Below are positions 41,641 to 49,351 of a stretch of 64,000 nucleotides of DNA, one piece after another; positions within the stretch are counted from its first letter, which is position 1, and every line of letters starts with the position of its first letter. The translations under genes and the position numbers were made by a program. The stretch is taken from positions 62,001 to 126,000 of the forward strand of contig JACKBV010000002.1 of NCBI GenBank assembly GCA_020634315.1, read 5' to 3'. Source of the stretch: Ardenticatenaceae bacterium. GTDB taxonomy: Bacteria; Chloroflexota; Anaerolineae; Promineifilales; Promineifilaceae. The notes under the pieces are model-generated. The model made no database searches and was not told where the DNA came from. It saw nothing but the letters and a program-made list of their open reading frames with translations.

Positions 41641-41677
41641 AAAAAAAGGCTCGGCACAATAAATGCCGAGCCTTTTT
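41641..41677. terminator. bidirectional terminator between convergent genes
   Basis: A 12-bp stem AAAGGCTCGGCA with its complement, A-run before and T-run after, so it works on both strands for the ATPase gene and the AIM24 gene. Confidence 0.9.
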
Positions 41678-41703
41678 CTTTTCGTCGTTAAAAATGTAGT
41701 TGA

Positions 41704-42495
41704 TTATCCTTGCAAAAGGTTCATCGCCCCTTTCAAAACAGATCCCTCGTCGGATGAGCGTCCACCAGAAGAAGAGCGTGCATTTTCCAAAATGCGGTCA
41801 GCCAGGCGCGAGAACGGCAATGATTGCAGCCAAATGCGTCCGGTACCCTGCAAAGTTGCCAGGAACAGCCCTTCACCGCCAAAAACCATCGATTTCAAGT
41901 TGCCAGCGCGTTGAATATCATAGTTAATGGTGCTTTCGAAAGCCACGATACAACCCGTATCGACCATTATCTTTTCGCCGTTCAGCCGTTTCTCGATAAT
42001 CGTGCCACCAGCGTGGATAAACACATTGCCATCGCCGCGCAGCCGCTGCAAAATGAACCCTTCCCCGCCGAACAAGCCCGCACCGAGCTTCTTGTTGAAG
42101 GCAATGCTCACTTCTGTGCCCAACGCCGCACAGAGGAAAGAATCTTTCTGGCAAATGAGTTCGCCGTGGGCTTCGTCCAGGTCGATGGCGATAATTTTGC
42201 CGGGGTAAGGTGCTCCAAAAGCAACATGTTTCTTACCTGGGCCAGCATTATTGGTGAAATGGGTCATGAAGATGGATTCACCGGTGACAGCGCGTTTGGC
42301 AACACTACCCAATTTACCGAGGAAGCCTTGTTCGGGCTTGGATCCATCACCCATCTTTGTTTCAAAACCGATACCATCTTCCATATACATCATGGCACCA
42401 GCTTCGGCAATGACTGTTTCGCTGGGGTCAAGTTCTATCTCAACGAATTGGAGATCATCCCCATATACTTGATAATCAACTTCATGGCTTTTCAT
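41704..42495 (-). CDS. AIM24/TIGR00266-family protein
   Basis: 263 residues. Three-layer beta-prism-like protein family with bacterial and mitochondrial (Aim24) members. Seen: QFVEIELDPSETVIAEAGAMMYME, a central FMTHFTNNAGPGKKHVAFGAPYPGKIIAIDL, and the signature GGEGFILQRLRGDGNVFIHAGG plus MVFGGEGLFLATLQGTGRIWLQ. No signal peptide or membrane helix. The family's role is not settled; membrane or stress association has been proposed. The C-terminal 30 residues are Ser-rich and flexible. Length agrees with the family. Confidence 0.9.
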   Translation of the reverse strand: MKSHEVDYQVYGDDLQFVEIELDPSETVIAEAGAMMYMEDGIGFETKMGDGSKPEQGFLGKLGSVAKRAVTGESIFMTHFTNNAGPGKKHVAFGAPYPGKIIAIDLDEAHGELICQKDSFLCAALGTEVSIAFNKKLGAGLFGGEGFILQRLRGDGNVFIHAGGTIIEKRLNGEKIMVDTGCIVAFESTINYDIQRAGNLKSMVFGGEGLFLATLQGTGRIWLQSLPFSRLADRILENARSSSGGRSSDEGSVLKGAMNLLQG

Positions 42496-42687
42496 AGAAT
42501 ATTACGCTCCTTGTTTAGTAAACTGAAGTCTCTATACGCAGACATCTGAATGGAGTTTCACGTCAATAAGCAATGACCAGATGTCCAACTAATGGTAATC
42601 GGGCGGCCGTATTTTTTCAAGCGCTGCAAGCAAGTTGCTTAAATGGGGGTTGGCATTTTGATCGCCACGATAGGCTATTGGTCGTTT

Positions 42688-43332
42688 TTATGGCAATAAT
42701 CGTGCCACTACCCAACTACCATCGGCTTGCTGTGTGTAAGCGAATCGATCTGGCAAATCATCGTCGTGCCCCTGCCAAAATTCAAGGTATTGCGGCTGCA
42801 CGCGATAGCCGCCCCAGGCTGTCGGCAATGGGATTTCCCCTTGTTGAAAGCGGTGCATCATCTCAGCCCATTTGCTTTTAAGCAAAGCCCGCGAAGAGAT
42901 AACTCCGTCTGTTTGCGTCAGCCACGCACCAACCTGGCTGGCACGAGAACGTGTCAGGAAGTATTGCCAGGATTCGGCGGCGGAAAGCTGAACGGCCGTT
43001 CCCTCTACCCGTACCTGCCGCTGCAACAACAACCAGGGAAACAACAGCGCCACCTGCGCATTCACGGCCATATCTCGTCCCTTTTTCGTCTCATAGCCAG
43101 AGAAAAAGACAAACCCGCGCGTGTCAAAAGCCCGCAGCAGCACCAAACGTGACGAGACCCGTCCGGCCGTATCGGCCGTTGCCAGACTCATCGCCTGCGG
43201 CTGCGGCTGCGCCGCCGCCTCTGCCTGCTGCCACCATTGCGCAAACTGTTCAACGGGATTGGAGCAGAGGTTCGCCCGCTGCACGGGCGTCTCAATGATG
43301 TGACGGCGCAAATCATCCAGGGTTTCGCTCAT
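42688..43332 (-). CDS. pyridoxamine 5'-phosphate oxidase homologue with altered substrate site
   Basis: 214 residues. The FMN-binding body is that of PdxH: SSRLVLLRAFDTRGFVFFSGYETKKGRDM, ALLFPWLLLQRQVRVEGTAVQL, SRASQVGAWLT, AWGGYRVQPQYLEFWQG and a final ARLLP. In PdxH the last motif continues as R-L-H-D-R, where the Arg and His touch the PLP-type substrate. Here the segment reads GHDDDLPDR: Arg is Asp and His is Pro. The enzyme may therefore not act on pyridoxine phosphate, or binds it otherwise. The gene stands alone. Confidence 0.82.
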   Translation of the reverse strand: MSETLDDLRRHIIETPVQRANLCSNPVEQFAQWWQQAEAAAQPQPQAMSLATADTAGRVSSRLVLLRAFDTRGFVFFSGYETKKGRDMAVNAQVALLFPWLLLQRQVRVEGTAVQLSAAESWQYFLTRSRASQVGAWLTQTDGVISSRALLKSKWAEMMHRFQQGEIPLPTAWGGYRVQPQYLEFWQGHDDDLPDRFAYTQQADGSWVVARLLP

Positions 43333-43383
43333 GTGTCATATTATAGGGCACAGACGAGATAAGAGGCGAAACGGCCGTTTCAG

Positions 43384-43412
43384 TTGAAAGCACACCGCGC
43401 TGTCGGTACAAT
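43384..43412 (+). promoter_or_regulatory. promoter of a leaderless XRE regulator gene
   Basis: TTGAAA, exactly 17 bp, TACAAT. The predicted start point (7 bp after the -10 box) coincides with the ATG at 43420. Confidence 0.65.
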
Positions 43413-43419
43413 GTACCCA

Positions 43420-43911
43420 ATGCAAAGTCAACCAGAGCCAACAGAGAGCAAATATCACCCTCTCTACCTCTTCCTCAAACAAAGCGAGCAAGACGAGCTA
43501 ACCCTCACCCTTACCGCCATCGAAACCTTGCTCAATGCCTCCCTGCCCGACAGTGCCCACACCAAACGTGCCTGGTGGAGCAATCGCAGCAGCGGCGCAT
43601 TACAAGCCAATGCCTGGATGCAAGCTGGCTACCATGTTGTCACCATTGAGCTGGATAAAGAGCAAATTACCTTTCGCAAGCCGGGCATCATTTACAACGT
43701 GCAGCGAGAAGGCGACATTGTGCTCTGGAATGCCGACCTCGTCAAAGCGCTGCGCCATCATATGGGACTGAGCCAGGCCGAATTTGCCCGCGAATTGGGC
43801 GTGCGCCAGCCGACCATCAGCGAATGGGAAACAGGTGCCTACACACCCAAACGCTCCACCTCGAAACTCCTCACCCTTGTCGCCGAACAAGCCGGATTCA
43901 CCTATTCATAG
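43420..43911 (+). CDS. XRE-family helix-turn-helix regulator
   Basis: 163 residues from ATG 43420. In-frame TTG 43384 and ATG 43411 lie inside a good promoter, so the later ATG is chosen and the mRNA appears leaderless. The N-terminal part (about 1-100) is an unrecognised alpha-beta region with YHVVTIELDKEQITFRKPGIIYNV. The C-terminal 55 residues are an XRE-type DNA-binding domain: ALRHHMGLSQAEFARELGVRQPTISEWETG, with the typical recognition helix PTISEWE. It could control the downstream coiled-coil and lectin genes, whose promoter region has palindromic sites; that link is inference. Confidence 0.85.
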   Translation: MQSQPEPTESKYHPLYLFLKQSEQDELTLTLTAIETLLNASLPDSAHTKRAWWSNRSSGALQANAWMQAGYHVVTIELDKEQITFRKPGIIYNVQREGDIVLWNADLVKALRHHMGLSQAEFARELGVRQPTISEWETGAYTPKRSTSKLLTLVAEQAGFTYS

Positions 43912-43988
43912 CAGCGTCTATGTAAAAGCGAGTCGCTGACTTACCTTATCCCCTGACTTCCCAACAAACAATTAAGACATCTCCGTTA

Positions 43989-44017
43989 TTGACATTTTAT
44001 ACGACAACGAATACAAT
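43989..44017 (+). promoter_or_regulatory. consensus sigma-70 promoter before the coiled-coil gene
   Basis: TTGACA (perfect -35), 17-bp spacer, TACAAT (-10). About 138 bp before the ATG at 44155. The strongest forward promoter in the window. Confidence 0.85.
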
Positions 44018-44154
44018 AAAAATGCGCTAGCGTATTAAATGTATGTTTACCCACAACTTCGAGATAGGATTTTCCATGAGACATGACGGATCAACGATGA
44101 TGTTCCGTAAGTGACAGACAACAATCGCAAAAGATAATTTTTAGGAGCGGCATA

Positions 44155-44325
44155 ATGAGCAGTTATGATTTGAAGCAACTCGTGACCATGTGGCAGCGCG
44201 AAAAATTAACGCCCGAACAGGCAATTGGGCAAGTTCTACTGCATCTAGAAGTGTTAGCAGCACGGCTTGGCGAATTGGAGAAACGCGTCGAGACGCACCG
44301 CCGCGCACCAGATAAACCAGAATAA
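44155..44325 (+). CDS. 56-residue coiled-coil protein
   Basis: A short gene, read directly from the sequence: AGGAG 8 bp before ATG, stop at 44325. It starts MSSYDLKQLVTMWQREKLT, continues PEQAIGQVLLHLEVLAARLG, and ends ELEKRVETHRR plus a short tail. The middle and end form one long amphipathic helix with heptad Leu/Val spacing, so it should dimerise or bind a partner. The first part (WQREKLTPEQAIGQVLLHL) resembles small helix-turn-helix modules only in shape. It has a consensus promoter and lies 153 bp upstream of the lectin gene. No family recognised. Confidence 0.72.
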   Translation: MSSYDLKQLVTMWQREKLTPEQAIGQVLLHLEVLAARLGELEKRVETHRRAPDKPE

Positions 44326-44384
44326 CCAGCTTTACACAAAACAGCCGAGAAACGGCCGTAATCGCGAGCAGCTTAAGTGCATCA

Positions 44385-44436
44385 TGTCACGCTGGTGTCA
44401 CGGAAAAGGTGTATAGTGCTCCCAACTGTACAGTTG
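44385..44436. promoter_or_regulatory. repeat-rich control region of the lectin gene
   Basis: Two direct copies of TGTCACG stand one helical turn apart (44385-44391 and 44396-44402). A TATAGT box follows at 44412-44417, and then the perfect 14-bp palindrome CAACTGTACAGTTG (44423-44436). Together they look like an activator site, promoter and operator between the coiled-coil gene and the lectin gene. No good -35 box is present, which fits activator dependence. Confidence 0.5.
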
Positions 44437-44478
44437 CTCGTATAAAAAAGTTGTCTTAAAAATAGGAGTAAAACGATT

Positions 44479-44823
44479 ATGGCTACGTTTACAGTTGATA
44501 TTCCCGTCGGTCCTATCTGGAACAATGATGATGCCAAAGTGAAATGTCCCATCGCCTGCGCCGCCCACTTAGGGGAATGGAATGGACAGTGGACAACCGT
44601 TGTCCCAGGCGAAATGAGTGTCTGCGGCTGTACCTACACCGTAGGTGGCAGTGGGTCATCTGAATATACGATGGATGTTCTGGCTGGCCCGATTTGGAAC
44701 AATGACGATGCCCAGGAAAAATGCCCCATCGTGTGCGCATCGTACGGCGGTACCTGGAATGGACAGTGGACGACTGTTGTTCCGGGCAAAATGAGCGTGT
44801 GCGGCTGCACGTTCAAAGTTTAA
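44479..44823 (+). CDS. mannan-binding lectin of the MVL family, cysteine-rich
   Basis: 114 residues, AGGAG 10 bp before ATG. Two homologous repeats 59 residues apart: each has GPIWNNDDA, then WNGQWTTVVPG and MSVCGCT. This is the arrangement of the cyanobacterial lectin MVL, which binds the Man-GlcNAc-GlcNAc core of N-glycans. Here each repeat carries four cysteines (23, 27, 49, 51 and 82, 86, 108, 110); as I recall the cyanobacterial MVL sequence it has none at these places. The Cys sit as C-x3-C and C-x-C pairs, suggesting disulfides or a metal site. No signal peptide, so it is cytosolic or released otherwise. Confidence 0.85.
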   Translation: MATFTVDIPVGPIWNNDDAKVKCPIACAAHLGEWNGQWTTVVPGEMSVCGCTYTVGGSGSSEYTMDVLAGPIWNNDDAQEKCPIVCASYGGTWNGQWTTVVPGKMSVCGCTFKV

Positions 44824-44847
44824 TCAATCGGCCATACGAATTACCAA

Positions 44848-44883
44848 TAAAAAAGCCCACCAGAATCAACTGGTGGGCTTTTT
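44848..44883. terminator. bidirectional terminator after the lectin gene
   Basis: A 10-bp perfect stem AGCCCACCAG/CTGGTGGGCT with a 6-nt loop, A-run before and T-run after. It serves the lectin (forward) and the DUF35 gene (reverse). Confidence 0.92.
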
Positions 44884-44906
44884 CTATTTGCAATGAGAAG
44901 AAAGAG

Positions 44907-45314
44907 TCAGGCAACGGCCGTTTCTAAACGAGGACGGAACTTGTAACCATATACAATCGTCCCTTCGTCACCCTCGGCATACAGCTTACGCGTGACCATT
45001 TCCACTGACAGGCCAATGTGAATAGCATCCCTGTCAATGTCGGTCAATTGTGCCGTTACCAATGGGCCTTCCTCTAACTTGATCAACGCCACCGTATAAG
45101 GCGCCTGGTGTTCAAAACCAGCCGGTGCATCATAAACGGTGGTGTAGGAATATACCTCACCCAAACCGGTGAAAGTATACAACTCTTGCGCCGGAGCTTC
45201 GCACTGTAAACACACGTCGCGGGGTGGGAAAAGTTTGACGCCGCAATGTTCGCAAGTCTCACCGACTAAGCTATATCGTTGATCCTTCAGACGCCAATGA
45301 CGTGATACTTCCAT
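44907..45314 (-). CDS. DUF35 zinc-ribbon OB-fold protein
   Basis: 135 residues. A rubredoxin-like zinc ribbon (CEHCGVKLFPPRDVCLQC) and an OB-fold (LYTFTGLGEVYSYTTVYDAPAGF, VALIKLEEGPLVTAQLTD). In archaea a DUF35 protein joins acetoacetyl-CoA thiolase and HMG-CoA synthase into one complex, passing acetoacetyl-CoA between them. The gene is the last of the mevalonate cluster here and its partner candidates are next to it. A 330-bp gap to the thiolase-like gene holds a conserved upstream element, so it may have its own promoter. Confidence 0.88.
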   Translation of the reverse strand: MEVSRHWRLKDQRYSLVGETCEHCGVKLFPPRDVCLQCEAPAQELYTFTGLGEVYSYTTVYDAPAGFEHQAPYTVALIKLEEGPLVTAQLTDIDRDAIHIGLSVEMVTRKLYAEGDEGTIVYGYKFRPRLETAVA

Positions 45315-45523
45315 ATTTGTAGCCTCCGCATATCCTTTTACAAAATCATCATGGCCGTGTGGAATTTGGTTATTGGTGCTCCGTTGCGTATTGTGTTAGC
45401 AAAATCAATACGTTCCACAACCCATGCCATTTTTAAGTAATGCCGTGCCAATTGTGACGCGGCGATGCATAGTGAAATTATCCACAAAAATGCTTTCATT
45501 CCCTGCCAGCGCCCCTAAAATGG

Positions 45524-45552
45524 CTGTCAAAAGCTATCAGAGGGTATTTTTT
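45524..45552 (-). promoter_or_regulatory. motif shared with the region upstream of HMG-CoA reductase (copy 1)
   Basis: On the reverse strand A6T, 7 bp, then GATAGCTTTTGACAG. The same element (A6T, 6 bp, GATAGCTTTTGAGAG) occurs at 49352-49379. Both stand upstream of mevalonate genes, about 100-210 bp before the start codon. It contains a TTGACA -35-like hexamer but no matching -10. The rest of the 330-bp gap between the DUF35 and thiolase-like genes shows nothing clear. Confidence 0.5.
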
Positions 45553-45644
45553 CATCGTTATGTTAAATCTTTGCCGTAAAAAGCAGGTAATGCTTGTCAT
45601 TATGTCGAGTCAGGCAGCAAGCAGGCAACACCCGTTTTCATCTG

Positions 45645-46808
45645 CTACTCATCAATCGTGAGGATGTGCGTAACGGCCGTTCCCCCACTTCCACCCAAAT
45701 TTTGCGCCATCCCCACGCGGGCTGACGGGATTTGACAGGCTTCCGCCTCGCCACGCAGCTGCCGCACCACTTCCACAACCTGGTAAGCGCCGGTCGCGCC
45801 GCCAGGATTGCCCCGTGCTTTCAAGCCGCCAAATGTGCTGATGGGAATACGGCCGTTTCGCCCAATCTCCCCATCTCGCGCCAACTGCCAGCCCGCGCCT
45901 CGCTGCGCAAAACCCGCCGCTTCCAGCGACAACGCCGCCAAAATCGTGAAAGAATCATGCAGTTCAAAAAGATCAATATCCTCATGAGAAACGGCCGCTT
46001 GCGTCATCGCCGCCTGCGCACTGGCCGCCGCCGCCTTTAACCAAAGCGGATCACGCCGGTCGTGCAGCGCCAATGTGTCCGTCGCCAACGCCGATCCAAT
46101 CACGCGTACCGGCTGCGGCACCATATCCATCGCCCGCTCATGCGCGGTGAGAATGATAGCCGCCGCACCATCCGCATACGGCGCGGCATCAAACAGGCTG
46201 ACCGGAGTAGCCACAGGCGGCGCATCGGCAAAACGCTCTGCCCGCAGCCGATTCTGGAACATGCCCATGGGATTATCCGTGCCATTGGCGTGAGCGTTCA
46301 CACTAAATCCGGCAAAGTCGGCAACTTCCACGCCATATTCATGCAGATAACGGCGCATCATCAAGGCGGCAATGGCTGCCGGTGTGGCTCCGTGCATCGC
46401 TTCGTGGTCGGCGTCAAGCATAGATGCCATGCCAGCCGCTACCGGTGCGCTGGTTTGATCCGTCATCTTTTCCACGCCAACAACCAATGCCGTTTGCACC
46501 AGGCCACTTTTCACAGCCAACACAGCCTGACGTAAAGCCGCACCACCAGAAGCATCAGCCGCTTCTACCGTCACCGCCTCAATGCCACGCATTCCGGCAA
46601 AATCAGCGATCAGCGCTCCCAAATGATTTTGACGGCTGAGCTGCCCGGCGAGCATGTTGCCAACATAGATGGCATCCACCTTGCTCACCTGGGCATTGTC
46701 TAGCGCCGCTTCAATGGCATACCAGGCCAGGTGGCGAATGGAGGTTTGCCAATGCTCGCGCACATCTGTCTGTCCAATTCCAATAATTGAAGGAGTAATC
46801 ATGTTCAT
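45645..46808 (-). CDS. thiolase homologue lacking catalytic Cys and His (pseudothiolase)
   Basis: 387 residues, full-length member of the archaeal/SCP2-like thiolase family and a paralogue of the enzyme at 23008-24150. Two of the catalytic residues are replaced. The nucleophile Cys is Asp85 (EAADASGGAA where the active copy has EAACGSAGSA), and the His of GHPVGATG is Asn334 (GNPGGATG). The other active-site His remains (FELHDSF, His284). The frame is intact and closely packed with the HMG-CoA synthase gene (53 bp apart), so it is not decaying. It may have a structural or a different catalytic role in the synthase-DUF35 complex. Confidence 0.88.
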   Translation of the reverse strand: MNMITPSIIGIGQTDVREHWQTSIRHLAWYAIEAALDNAQVSKVDAIYVGNMLAGQLSRQNHLGALIADFAGMRGIEAVTVEAADASGGAALRQAVLAVKSGLVQTALVVGVEKMTDQTSAPVAAGMASMLDADHEAMHGATPAAIAALMMRRYLHEYGVEVADFAGFSVNAHANGTDNPMGMFQNRLRAERFADAPPVATPVSLFDAAPYADGAAAIILTAHERAMDMVPQPVRVIGSALATDTLALHDRRDPLWLKAAAASAQAAMTQAAVSHEDIDLFELHDSFTILAALSLEAAGFAQRGAGWQLARDGEIGRNGRIPISTFGGLKARGNPGGATGAYQVVEVVRQLRGEAEACQIPSARVGMAQNLGGSGGTAVTHILTIDE

Positions 46809-46861
46809 TTATATGTTGGTAATAGGTAATGGCGCATTGCGTTATGCGTCGGCCATACGGT

Positions 46862-47926
46862 TTACAATTTCAACTTGTCCCTAAAGCGCGTATACGTTGC
46901 GTAATCAATCAGGGTACGGCGGCTGATGTATGCTTCCGTTTTGGTGGCACGGTCGCGCACATCCAACAGCCGTTCGGTTACTTCAAAGTCGAAGGCGTCC
47001 GAACCGGCCCCAGAACCGTAGCTGATGATGAGGATGCGGTCGCCGGGTTGGGCAATATCGAGAACGGCCGTTAAGCCAATCATCGTCGAACCGGCATACG
47101 TGTTGCCAATCCGTGGACTGAGCAAACCCGGCTTGATTTGCTCTTTCGTAAAGCCCAACTGCTGCGCCACACGCTCCGGGAACTTGGCATTCGGTTGGTG
47201 GAACACCGCCCAGGTGTAATCAGACGGTTGGCGATTCAACGCGCCCATAATGGCCTCTGCCGCGCCGGTAATGTGCGCAAAGTAGGCCGGTTCACCGGTA
47301 AAACGGTCGCCATGTGATGGGTATTGCGCCTTTGCCCGCCGCCAAAAGTCGGGTGTATCGGTAACAAAAGAGTAAGAGCCATTGATCAGGGCCACCGCTT
47401 CTGCGGCGGGACCAATGAGCATGGCGGCGCCACCGGCAGCGGCCGTATATTCCAAAGCGTCACCGGGACGCCCTTGCGCCGTATCCATGCCAATGCTCAG
47501 CGCATAACGCGCCATGCCAGAACCGACAAAGCCGATGGCCGCTTGCATCGCTTCTGTACCCGCTTTACAGGCAAATTCCCAGTCGGCTGCCTGCGTATTG
47601 GGCACAGCGCCAATGGCTTCAGCGACGATGGTGCTGGTTGGCTTCACGGCATAGGGATGGCTTTCACTGCCTACCCACACGGCGCGAATTTCTTGCGGGT
47701 TAATTCCGGCACGCAGCATGGCGTTCCGTGCCGCTTCAATCGACATGGTGACGACATCTTCGTCCAGGCCGTTCACTGATTTTTCTTTGACAGGAACGCC
47801 GCCTTCGCTGCCCTTCCACATTTTGGCAATCTCGGCGGCGGGGATGCGGTAACGGGGCACATATGCGCCATACCCCACAATCCCTACCGGGCGATCCGGT
47901 TTCATAAGTCCATTTATGTCTGACAT
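46862..47926 (-). CDS. archaeal-type hydroxymethylglutaryl-CoA synthase
   Basis: 354 residues. Condenses acetoacetyl-CoA with acetyl-CoA to HMG-CoA. The catalytic triad can be read: Glu88 (VGSESHPY), Cys120 (EFACKAGTEA) and His243 (VFHQPNAKFP). The sequence VGIVGYGAYVPRYRI and the GNTYAGSTMIGL segment are those of the short archaeal group, not the longer eukaryotic or staphylococcal one. Archaeal enzymes of this type work in a complex with thiolase and a DUF35 protein; homologues of both are directly downstream. 46 bp after the reductase gene. Confidence 0.93.
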   Translation of the reverse strand: MSDINGLMKPDRPVGIVGYGAYVPRYRIPAAEIAKMWKGSEGGVPVKEKSVNGLDEDVVTMSIEAARNAMLRAGINPQEIRAVWVGSESHPYAVKPTSTIVAEAIGAVPNTQAADWEFACKAGTEAMQAAIGFVGSGMARYALSIGMDTAQGRPGDALEYTAAAGGAAMLIGPAAEAVALINGSYSFVTDTPDFWRRAKAQYPSHGDRFTGEPAYFAHITGAAEAIMGALNRQPSDYTWAVFHQPNAKFPERVAQQLGFTKEQIKPGLLSPRIGNTYAGSTMIGLTAVLDIAQPGDRILIISYGSGAGSDAFDFEVTERLLDVRDRATKTEAYISRRTLIDYATYTRFRDKLKL

Positions 47927-47972
47927 ATTGACCTCGTATTCCCTAAACCGTAGGCCGTAATCCGCTGTTGGT

Positions 47973-49250
47973 TTACGGTTGGTTTAGCAATTCTTTTGCT
48001 CGTTCGATGTGAATTTTCTTCTCTGCAACCAATTGGTTGGCGATCTGTTGTACTTGTGGGCCGCTAGCACCAGCCGCCATGGCGACCTGACGCGCGTGCA
48101 GGCGCATGTGTCCTTTTTGAATGCCGGTGGTGGCTAAGGCACGGATGGCGGCCAGATTTTGCGCCAGGCCAACGGCGGCCATAACCTGCGCCAGTTCACT
48201 GGCAGATTCGACGTTGAGGATTTTCATGGCAACTTTGGCGGTTGGATGCACTTTGGTTGCGCCACCAACGATGCCGACGGCCATAGGCAAGGTGATTTCG
48301 CCGTAAAGATCGCCATTTTCGTTGACATGCCAATCGGTGAGGGCGGCGTAACGGCCGTTTCGCGCTGCATACGCATGGGCGCCAGCCTCAATTGCCCGCC
48401 AATCATTGCCCGTTGCCAGGCACACGGCGTCGATGCCGTTCATGATCCCCTTGTTGTGGGTTGCCGCCCGATATGGGTCGACAACGGCAAAAGCGTTGGC
48501 CTCGGCAATCCACTGCGCCACTTCCGTGCCTTCGGCGTCATCTTGGGTTAGCGCGGCGGCGGGGATGATGCCGCTGGCCGTAGCGGTGCGTCGATCCGCC
48601 AGATTGGAGAGGATGCGCAAATTGGTACGGCCGCCGGTTAAATCGGCAACAATCGGAGCCAGGTCTTCGACACAGGTGTTGATGGCATTCGCGCCCATGG
48701 CGTCGCGCACGTCAAAGAGCAGGTGAACGACTATCATGGGGCCAACGGGAGTATCGGCGAAGGGGCGTATTTCAATGTCACGCGCACCGCCACCAAGGCG
48801 CACCATCACTTTGTCGCAGCAGTTGGCCCGTTCGAGAAGCTCTGGTTTGGCGGCATTGAGGGCGGCAACGGCCGTTTCCATATCCGCCACATCGAGCACC
48901 TGAATCTGCCCAATCATCACCGGGTCTGTCGCCGTCGTCGTGAAGCCGCCACCGGCACGAATGAGCCGGGCAGCATTGCTAATAGCGGCCACCACACTCG
49001 GTTCTTCAACCACCATGGGAATGAGATAGTCACGGCCGTTTACCAAAAAATTGGCAGCAATTCCCAACGGCAGTTTATAAGTCCCCACGACATTTTCGAT
49101 CATCAAATTGGCCTGTTCATCCGACAGTCCTGCGCCTGCCAAGATCGCTTTTTCGTCGGCAGTCAGATCCGCCCACTGCGCAACCACATCGGTACGCTCG
49201 GCCATAGACAAACGATAAAAGCCAGGCAGTCGTGACGATTTTTCGCTCAA
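47973..49250 (-). CDS. mvaA: class II hydroxymethylglutaryl-CoA reductase
   Basis: 425 residues from a TTG at 49250, with GAGGAGG 5 bp upstream; the reading frame extends further but has no other good start. Reduces HMG-CoA to mevalonate. Class II motifs: ENVVGTYKLPLGIAANF (catalytic Glu), DAMGANAINTC, THNKGIMNG (catalytic Lys) and a C-terminal GHMRLHARQVAM with the catalytic His. Length matches the class II enzyme of Pseudomonas mevalonii. First gene of the mevalonate cluster. Mevalonate kinase and later enzymes are outside the window. Confidence 0.95.
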   Translation of the reverse strand: MSEKSSRLPGFYRLSMAERTDVVAQWADLTADEKAILAGAGLSDEQANLMIENVVGTYKLPLGIAANFLVNGRDYLIPMVVEEPSVVAAISNAARLIRAGGGFTTTATDPVMIGQIQVLDVADMETAVAALNAAKPELLERANCCDKVMVRLGGGARDIEIRPFADTPVGPMIVVHLLFDVRDAMGANAINTCVEDLAPIVADLTGGRTNLRILSNLADRRTATASGIIPAAALTQDDAEGTEVAQWIAEANAFAVVDPYRAATHNKGIMNGIDAVCLATGNDWRAIEAGAHAYAARNGRYAALTDWHVNENGDLYGEITLPMAVGIVGGATKVHPTAKVAMKILNVESASELAQVMAAVGLAQNLAAIRALATTGIQKGHMRLHARQVAMAAGASGPQVQQIANQLVAEKKIHIERAKELLNQP

Positions 49251-49351
49251 ATCAACCTCCTCAAAAATGGTAGAGATTGAGTTGTACACCCATCTCCGCT
49301 CATTGTTTACGTGATACGTCGTTAAACCGAGCGAAATATACCGTCGCTTTT

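Noticed and set aside
41824..42549. A 241-codon forward frame over the AIM24 gene
   Set aside because: Shadow of a conserved reverse-strand protein.
44385..44402. TGTCACG repeats as half-sites of a CRP-type operator
   Set aside because: They are direct, not inverted, repeats and do not fit TGTGA-N6-TCACA.
45315..45644. Possible small gene in the gap between the DUF35 and thiolase-like genes
   Set aside because: No frame with a start and ribosome-binding site of useful length; only the shared upstream element stands out.
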